A stretch of DNA of 64,000 nucleotides, taken from NCBI GenBank assembly GCA_963721405.1, contig CAVRJA010000005.1, forward strand, positions 992,001 to 1,056,000. Direction: 5' to 3'. Both the position numbers and the translations under genes were made by a program. The notes below the pieces were generated by a model that saw nothing but the letters and a program-made list of their open reading frames with translations, did not search any database and was not told where the DNA came from. Origin of the DNA: JAFNAG01 sp963721405 (GTDB lineage Bacteria > Acidobacteriota > UBA6911). Numbering within the stretch: the stretch's first letter is position 1; each line of letters begins with the position of its first letter. Shown one piece after another: positions 55,218 to 61,165 of the stretch.

Positions 55218-55715
55218 ATGAACAGAATCGGGAATGATCAATGTAACCACGCAGGTTTCTCGCTTACGGAGCTGCTGGTTGTGCTCTGCGGGATCGTGAT
55301 CATCGCCGGCATCGGCGTGCCGGTCATCGGGACAATGCTGGATCACTACGGCGTCGTTCTGGCGGCTCAGGAGATCACGAATCAGCTGCAATTTGCACGG
55401 ATGAAGGCCGTGTCCAGCAACGAACTGTTCCGGGTTCACTTCCTCGCAGGCACGGACTCCTATCAGATAGAGACGGGCGCCGGCGTCGCCTTCGCCGGGC
55501 CACACACCCTCCCTCGGGGGATCAGTTGGAACACCGCGGCAGGCGATGGCGGGATCACATTCCCCGGCGATTTTGTGACCTTCCTTCCCACCGGCAATTT
55601 GCCCGCCACGGGAAACGGCTCCGCAGGGCAGGTGGGAATCATCAACCGCGCGGGAATCCGCATCGACGTGGTGGTTTCCCCGGGCGGCATGATCCGGCCT
55701 TCGAACGCGTACTGA
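55218..55715 (+). CDS. FimT/GspH-type pseudopilin
   Basis: A 165-residue prepilin-like protein with a short leader and the processing site HAGFSLTELLVVLCGIVII (G/F cleavage, Glu at +5). It is followed by a GspH/FimT head: AAQEITNQLQFARMKAVSSNE is the diagnostic helix, then a beta domain ending in IRIDVVVSPGGMIR. FimT-type minor pilins sit at the tip of type IV pili and may bind DNA. It faces away from the other minor pilin genes, across the TIR gene. A weak GAGG site precedes the ATG. Confidence 0.85.
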   Translation: MNRIGNDQCNHAGFSLTELLVVLCGIVIIAGIGVPVIGTMLDHYGVVLAAQEITNQLQFARMKAVSSNELFRVHFLAGTDSYQIETGAGVAFAGPHTLPRGISWNTAAGDGGITFPGDFVTFLPTGNLPATGNGSAGQVGIINRAGIRIDVVVSPGGMIRPSNAY

Positions 55716-55720
55716 GCCGG

Positions 55721-56875
55721 TTATTTAAAGGCTTCCATCCCTGAGAAATCCCGGTATGGGTCGAAGCTCTTCAGGATTCGCCGGTCCTCTTCGCTTACCT
55801 CTTCCGCCACCATGCGTGCGACCAGTTCACCGAGCCCCGGCCCCAGCATGAAGCCCTGTCCGCACATGCCGATGGCATGAATAAAGCCCGGCATTTCCGT
55901 GTTGCAGCCGACAATAGGAAAACCATCGGGCGTGTTGGGATACTGGCCGCGCCACGCGCGCCGCACTCTCAGGTTGGCCAACCGAGGATAGAGGCTCACC
56001 ATCCGTTTCGCCACCATCGGGAAAAACCTCGAGGTTGAATCGTTGTCCGGCCGGTAGATGGCGGGATCCGGCGTGATGCAGAACACGACTTGCCCTTCCG
56101 CGTTCTGATAAAAATAGTAGTTTTTCGAATATTTCGACGGGCGCATATCCACGATCATCGGGCCGAAGAACGGTTTCACCGGTTCGGTGATCGCGGCTTC
56201 ATGGTTGTCCGGATCGATCGGGTATTTCTGCCCGACCTTCGCGGCGATTTCAGCCCCCGCATTGCCCGCGGCATTGACGACTTTGCCGGCGCTGTAACCG
56301 CCTTTGTCGGTGACCACCTCGAAGCTGCGCCCATTTCCCGTGTGAATCGCCGTAACGGTCTCGTTGAAGCGGTACCGGACTCCCAATTCAAGACTCTTGA
56401 AATACATGGCATTGACGGCCTGGAGTGGAGATGCGCTGCCGTCGCCGGGCGAGTATGTCGATCCGCGCAGCCCGTCCATATTGATGCCCGGCACGATCCG
56501 GTTGTACTCCTCCGGTGAAACCCAGCGGATGTCCACGCCATAGGAAAGCTGGACTTTCATCAGGTCCCTGAGCTTCGCTTCGTCCTGCTCCGAATAGGCG
56601 GGATAGCTGTACCCGTTCTGAAGCCAGCCGATGTCGGTTCCGTGTTGCTCCTGCCAGGTGGAAAAGATCTCGATGCTGCGGAGGCAGATGCGGATTTTGC
56701 CGAAATCGGAGTGAGTGGCGCGGACGCCGCCAATGGCTTTCTTGTTGTTTCCCTGCCCTGGCGAAGGGCATGGATCGAGCACCAGCGTCGACAGTTTCTT
56801 GCCGGCGAGCGCCATCGCGGCAGGGACGCCGATCGATCCTGCTCCGATGACAATCACATCATAGCCCTTAGCCAT
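55721..56875 (-). CDS. FAD-dependent oxidoreductase, beta-type subunit (DAO family)
   Basis: A 384-residue flavoprotein of the D-amino-acid/sarcosine oxidase family. The FAD-binding GxGxxG is in YDVIVIGAGSIGVPAAMAL; GGVRATHSDFGK and the C-terminal RVRRAWRGQYPNTPDGFPIVG with IHAIGMCGQGFMLGPGLGELVA are characteristic. It resembles the catalytic beta subunit (HcnC/SoxB/PRODH-beta) of heteromeric amino-acid or amine dehydrogenases. The ATG at 56875 is chosen by the GGGGGG site and the Rossmann start; the gene overlaps its alpha-type partner by 8 bp. The substrate may be proline, sarcosine, hydroxyproline or an opine. Confidence 0.85.
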   Translation of the reverse strand: MAKGYDVIVIGAGSIGVPAAMALAGKKLSTLVLDPCPSPGQGNNKKAIGGVRATHSDFGKIRICLRSIEIFSTWQEQHGTDIGWLQNGYSYPAYSEQDEAKLRDLMKVQLSYGVDIRWVSPEEYNRIVPGINMDGLRGSTYSPGDGSASPLQAVNAMYFKSLELGVRYRFNETVTAIHTGNGRSFEVVTDKGGYSAGKVVNAAGNAGAEIAAKVGQKYPIDPDNHEAAITEPVKPFFGPMIVDMRPSKYSKNYYFYQNAEGQVVFCITPDPAIYRPDNDSTSRFFPMVAKRMVSLYPRLANLRVRRAWRGQYPNTPDGFPIVGCNTEMPGFIHAIGMCGQGFMLGPGLGELVARMVAEEVSEEDRRILKSFDPYRDFSGMEAFK

Positions 56876-58961
56876 TGCGTCCCCCCTGATCCACGCCGGC
56901 CAGCACACCGAGCGGCACTTCCACGAAAACAGGCCGTTTGGTGTTTGTGGTAATCCGATCCAGGGCGACGCCTTCCTGTCGGAAGACACCCTTGATGAGG
57001 GTCTCGCAGGTCTTGCTGCCGCAGGCGCCCATGCCGGCACGGGTGATCGCCTTGATCTGGTTGATGTCGGTGATCCCCTGCCTGACCAGGGCCCGCACCG
57101 CTCCGACGGACACTCGCTCGCACAGGCACAGCTTCGCGTCGTCGGCCCCTTCCCCGGGGATGATTGCCGCCGGCAGCGGCTGTGTCAGTGATTCGGCTTG
57201 AATGGAAAAGGAAACCACCCGCTTGGCCGCCTGTTTCGGCGCCCGGATCTTGATGAGCTGGGTCCTGGTCTTCTTGTTGTTCAGGACTACCGTGACCGGC
57301 ATCTCGCCAAGGACACGGCCATCGATGTCGACCGCCCTGAGTTTGTCCCCCTTCTTGACCGGGAAATTGGAGACCTCGTAAGGCACTGTGACCTCGGGGA
57401 AGTCTGGGTCTTTGCGGAAATCCACGAGTGTGATGGCAAGCCCGGGGCAGATTGTGACGCATTTCAAGCAGCCGCTGCAGACCCCTTCGCCACCAACGAA
57501 GGAGGGGAGACCCATCAGGGGATCGCCCTCGATGCGGATCGATTTCGAGGGGCACACAGTAATGCACGGATTGCAGGGAATTTCCTGAAGGCAGTGTATG
57601 ACCGGCATTGCGCCGTGCTCTTCGACGGGAAATTTCTGCTCGTAAGTCTTTCCGGGATGCGACTTGAGCACTTCTGCCTTGGCATGCCAGCTTGCCGGTA
57701 TCCCGGCGTTTTCGGCCTCCAGTTCCGCCGCTATCTTGAGCCCGGCAATCTTCCCGTTGAACATTGCCGAGGATGCCTCGGCGATCTCCAGCGCGTCGCC
57801 GGCCGCATGCACGGGGATTCCCGCAGCCCTGGCTTCCTGAGTGAGCTCTTCGATCGCGTTTAATCCTACGGCAATCAGGATCGTGTCGCAGGCAAACGTC
57901 TTCCCGGTGCCGGCGATCGGATTAAAACTGGCGTCGACGCCTGCGATCGTCACCGACTCGACCCGTTCACGGCCGTTGGCGGACAGGATCGTGTGCGAGG
58001 TATAGATCGGCACGCCGAGCCGCTTGAGCTTGTCGGCATGGACTTTGTAGCCGCCGCACTGGGGCAGAGCCTCCGCCAGGCCCACGACCCCGATCCCTGC
58101 CTGGAGAGCGTGGTAACCGGCAATCAAGCCGACGTTGCCGCCGCCGACTATGAAGAGCCGGTCGGAAGGCCGCACCAGGTCCCGGTTGGCGAGCGTCTGG
58201 AAGGCGCCCGCACCGTAGATCCCCACGAGGCTGTTTCCGGAAAAAGTCAGAAATCTCTCGCGCGCCCCGGCGGCGTTGAGAATGATCTTGGGCGTGACCA
58301 GGGCGTAGGCGCCGTTTTTGAGGATCCCGGCCTTTCCGTCCTTGAAGATGAAAAGGACCGTGCTGTTGAGCCAGACCGTGATGTTCGGGTTGCGCGTGAC
58401 TGCTTCGGACAGCATCCGGCCGATCTCGTTGCCGCGGGTGCCGGCATGCGAATCCTCGACAGAGCCGAAAAACTTATGAGTCTGCAGCACCAGCTTGCCC
58501 CCGAGCTCGTTCTTGTCGTCGACGATCAGCGTCGCGATTCCCCGCTCCCCGAGTTCGATGGCCGCCGAAGCCCCCGCGGGTCCCCCGCCGATGACCAGGA
58601 CATCGGTGCGGACCTCTTCGATGTCCGACAGGTGCGCCGCTTCCGTCACCGACGGCAGTTCAGGCAGTCCGTCGACGCTCTCGACAAACATGTTTTCCCG
58701 GACAGCGGTCATGCACGATTTCACTGGAATCCCGTTTGCCATGACCATGCACTTGGAGCACTGGCCGTTGGCGCAGAAAATTCCCTGGGCAGTTCCGTCG
58801 CGGTGATGCCGGCCGAAAGACAGGACGCCGTTGGCGATCAGCGCCGAGGAGATCATCTCGCCCGGCTTTGCCGTCATCGGACTATGGTTCCAATAGAAGC
58901 CGATCTCAGGCCACACCGGGACGGGTAGAATGGGGTGCTCGTTAATGCGGTGATTCTCCAT
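56868..58961 (-). CDS. Fused Fe-S/flavin oxidoreductase alpha-type subunit
   Basis: A 697-residue multidomain redox protein. In order: a [2Fe-2S] domain with Cys63, 68, 71 and 83; a FAD/NAD Rossmann reductase starting at GGGPAG (125-130), with a second dinucleotide motif at IVGGGNVGL (271-279); a two-cluster ferredoxin segment (CNPCITVC 463-470 and CSGCLKCVTIC 495-505, the first motif lacking one regular Cys); and a C-terminal BFD-like [2Fe-2S] module (CLCERVS and GACGSKTC). It fuses the HcnA and HcnB-type subunits plus ferredoxin that are separate in many relatives. It should pass electrons from the beta subunit to an acceptor. AAGGAG precedes the ATG. Confidence 0.85.
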   Translation of the reverse strand: MENHRINEHPILPVPVWPEIGFYWNHSPMTAKPGEMISSALIANGVLSFGRHHRDGTAQGIFCANGQCSKCMVMANGIPVKSCMTAVRENMFVESVDGLPELPSVTEAAHLSDIEEVRTDVLVIGGGPAGASAAIELGERGIATLIVDDKNELGGKLVLQTHKFFGSVEDSHAGTRGNEIGRMLSEAVTRNPNITVWLNSTVLFIFKDGKAGILKNGAYALVTPKIILNAAGARERFLTFSGNSLVGIYGAGAFQTLANRDLVRPSDRLFIVGGGNVGLIAGYHALQAGIGVVGLAEALPQCGGYKVHADKLKRLGVPIYTSHTILSANGRERVESVTIAGVDASFNPIAGTGKTFACDTILIAVGLNAIEELTQEARAAGIPVHAAGDALEIAEASSAMFNGKIAGLKIAAELEAENAGIPASWHAKAEVLKSHPGKTYEQKFPVEEHGAMPVIHCLQEIPCNPCITVCPSKSIRIEGDPLMGLPSFVGGEGVCSGCLKCVTICPGLAITLVDFRKDPDFPEVTVPYEVSNFPVKKGDKLRAVDIDGRVLGEMPVTVVLNNKKTRTQLIKIRAPKQAAKRVVSFSIQAESLTQPLPAAIIPGEGADDAKLCLCERVSVGAVRALVRQGITDINQIKAITRAGMGACGSKTCETLIKGVFRQEGVALDRITTNTKRPVFVEVPLGVLAGVDQGGRNG

Positions 58962-59069
58962 GCAGACTCCTTGCGGCCGCCGGGACCACCGTCCCGCTGA
59001 CCGACGCGCTTACATATCACACAACCGCCGGCGGGGTCAACATATTGTAAAAACTTTTAGTCTAATTTC

Positions 59070-59098
59070 TTGACAAACACTTGCTTGAAGCCGATATT
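59070..59098 (+). promoter_or_regulatory. Predicted promoter of the Lrp-like regulator
   Basis: TTGACA (59070-59075), 17-bp spacer, GATATT (59093-59098). The ATG follows 9 bp after the -10 box, so a normal start site would give a leaderless or nearly leaderless mRNA; no ribosome site is seen. Confidence 0.55.
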
Positions 59099-59106
59099 GA
59101 GCGAGC

Positions 59107-60162
59107 ATGTCAAAAATTGTTGGGCCGACTCACATTGTCCGGCCGGACCGGGACCGAAAAGAGACAGGCATCCGCGCCGCTGCCCCGGGGCTCGGCCTGT
59201 GCCAGAAGGACAAGGCCATCCTGGCCGAACTCCACCTGAACGCCCGGCAGAACCTGACCGAACTGGCGCGCCGGGTTCGTTTATCCAAGCAGGTCGTGAG
59301 CTACCGCATCAAGCAACTGGAAGCCATGAATGTCATCCGCGGCTACCACGCCATCCCGGATGTGTATCGTCTCGGCAAGGCTCACTTCCGGGTGTTCGTC
59401 AAATATCACCAGCTGGGCCGCGACACCGAATCCCGGCTTGTCAAAGAGCTGGCCCGTTGCCCCGAAATCTCCTGGCTGACGCTCCTGGACGGCGACTTTG
59501 ACCTCGAATTCGTCATCTGGTCGGACCACATCATGGAGTTTGAAAAAACCTACGACGCGATCCTCGGTCGTTTCGGCTCCTATTTTCAGGAAAAGTACTT
59601 CTCCATCGGCACGCGCGTCGAGTACCTCCCGTTCCGTTTCCTGAAGCCGGACGCCCGCGCCGGGCGATCCCTGCTCTTCGGCGGCGCTTACGACCGCCGC
59701 GTTCTGGACGAGCAGGGGAAGAGGATCCTCTTCGAGGTCAATCACAACGGCCGGATATCCTTGGCCGGTCTCGCAAAAAAACTCGGGATTTCGGTGGCAG
59801 CTGCCCGGAACCGGCTGCAGGAACTGCTCGACAGCGGGGTAATCATCGGTTTCGGTTTGAAAATCGACCACAAGCGGTTGGGGCTTACGTATCGCAAGGT
59901 GCTGCTCAAACTGAACACGCCGTCGGAGGCAACGATCGACCGGATCGCGTCGTACCTGCGGCGGCAGGCAAGCGTCATCTTCCTGGTCAAGACGATCGGC
60001 GCCTACGACTACGAATTTGAACTCCTCACGGAGTCGAACGAGGAATTCTATCACTTCATGAAGAATTTCCGGTCCCGCTTTGCCGCCGACATCAAGGTGC
60101 ACAGCAACGTGATCGTCCACGACGAGCTGAAATACGGCCAACTCTCGCTTCGAACCCTTTGA
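59107..60162 (+). CDS. Tandem Lrp/AsnC-family regulator
   Basis: A 351-residue protein made of two Lrp/AsnC units in one chain. Unit 1: winged-helix core QKDKAILAELHLNARQNLTELARRVRLSKQVVSYRIKQLEA and a RAM-like sensor ending about residue 185. Unit 2: DEQGKRILFEVNHNGRISLAGLAKKLGISVAAARNRLQELL with a second sensor (FLVKTIGAYDYEFELLTESNEEF). Ordinary Lrp proteins are about 150 residues, so this is a duplication-fusion. It is divergent from the flavin/Fe-S dehydrogenase operon and probably controls it in response to the amino acid oxidised. Likely leaderless. Confidence 0.85.
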   Translation: MSKIVGPTHIVRPDRDRKETGIRAAAPGLGLCQKDKAILAELHLNARQNLTELARRVRLSKQVVSYRIKQLEAMNVIRGYHAIPDVYRLGKAHFRVFVKYHQLGRDTESRLVKELARCPEISWLTLLDGDFDLEFVIWSDHIMEFEKTYDAILGRFGSYFQEKYFSIGTRVEYLPFRFLKPDARAGRSLLFGGAYDRRVLDEQGKRILFEVNHNGRISLAGLAKKLGISVAAARNRLQELLDSGVIIGFGLKIDHKRLGLTYRKVLLKLNTPSEATIDRIASYLRRQASVIFLVKTIGAYDYEFELLTESNEEFYHFMKNFRSRFAADIKVHSNVIVHDELKYGQLSLRTL

Positions 60163-60180
60163 ACCTGATCGATTCAAACT

Positions 60181-60825
60181 CTATTTGGCGGCATCCGGCT
60201 TTCGGGTGAAGGTCTCCTTGACGCTAATCACCCGCCCTCCCATCGTCCTCGTGGTTTTGAGCGTCAGGGTTTTGCCGTCTTTGGAAAGGGAGAACTCCTG
60301 TTTGAACACAATGTTGTCTGCAGCACGGCTGTCGCCGCGCATGGTCAGAGTCCCGAGGGTCACGAGGTTGTTCTTGCTCCAGCTTGTCCTCGACCGGATT
60401 TCCCCCGCGCCCGGAGCGGCGGGATTCACACTCTCGCTCCCGTCCAGGCGGAACACCTGTGCAAATTCCCGTTTGCTTTCGTCACCACCCGCCGCCAGGT
60501 GGGTAATCTTGAACTCGCCTTCGGACTGCCCAATGGAAAGTTCTGAATCCTTGAACTGAACGCCGGCGCCCGGATTCTCGCCGCCACGCCCGCCCCCCTG
60601 GCGCCCGCCTCCCGGATTTCTTCCGCCGGGGATGCGTCCGCCGCGGCCTATTCCTCCGCCCCCACGGCCCATCCCGCTGCCCCGCATCGCGGGGCGGTCC
60701 GTCTCGCTCTTTTCGAGGATCCAGTTCCCGCTGAAGTTGACCTTCTTATCCGCCTTCTCCGCCGCCCGCGCACCGGACGCCCAGAGGAGTCCGGCGGCTG
60801 CCATCAGAACCATTCGTTTCCTCAT
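60181..60825 (-). CDS. Secreted Gly/Arg-rich hypothetical protein
   Basis: A 214-residue exported protein with signal peptide (MRKRMVLMAAAGLLWASGARA). The mature part begins VNFSGNWILEKSETD, a lipocalin-like opening strand found in many acidobacterial secreted proteins. A Gly/Arg-rich stretch at about residues 50-85 (GMGRGGGGIGRGGR) follows, then a beta-rich remainder (IRSRTSWSKNNLVTLGTLTM, GKTLTLKTTRTMGG). No function is recognisable. The AGGAGGGG site sets the ATG. It shares the RGG tract with the neighbouring VPS10-like protein and the earlier peptidases. Confidence 0.7.
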   Translation of the reverse strand: MRKRMVLMAAAGLLWASGARAAEKADKKVNFSGNWILEKSETDRPAMRGSGMGRGGGGIGRGGRIPGGRNPGGGRQGGGRGGENPGAGVQFKDSELSIGQSEGEFKITHLAAGGDESKREFAQVFRLDGSESVNPAAPGAGEIRSRTSWSKNNLVTLGTLTMRGDSRAADNIVFKQEFSLSKDGKTLTLKTTRTMGGRVISVKETFTRKPDAAK

Positions 60826-61165
60826 GACCCCTCCTGCACAGCCTTCCCTCTCTCAGAACCCTGAGGATCAGGTACCTATTGAAATAATACGTCACAGTCA
60901 ACGGGAAGTCAGACTCATAAACCTGCTCCCCGAAAAAGGGTCCCGAGCTCCTATTGGAAATGACAGATGACGGAACCCGTTACAACAACAGATCCGAGTC
61001 AAATCCCGGCAAGGCAGGCTGACGAGGCGATCTTTACAATCTGATTCAGGCATGAAGAGCGCCGAAATTTTGTATCGGCAACGGAGAGCGGTCGCGGATA
61101 TAATGCGCTTTCCCGCTTCGAAAAGTCGCAAGAAGGGGAAGTCCTGATATCCAAAAGGAGGAGCA
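60826..61165. other. Divergent spacer before the VPS10-like gene
   Basis: About 340 bp without a gene. A perfect -10 box TATAAT at 61099-61104 lies about 60 bp before the VPS10-like start, without a good -35. Nothing else is recognised. Confidence 0.4.
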
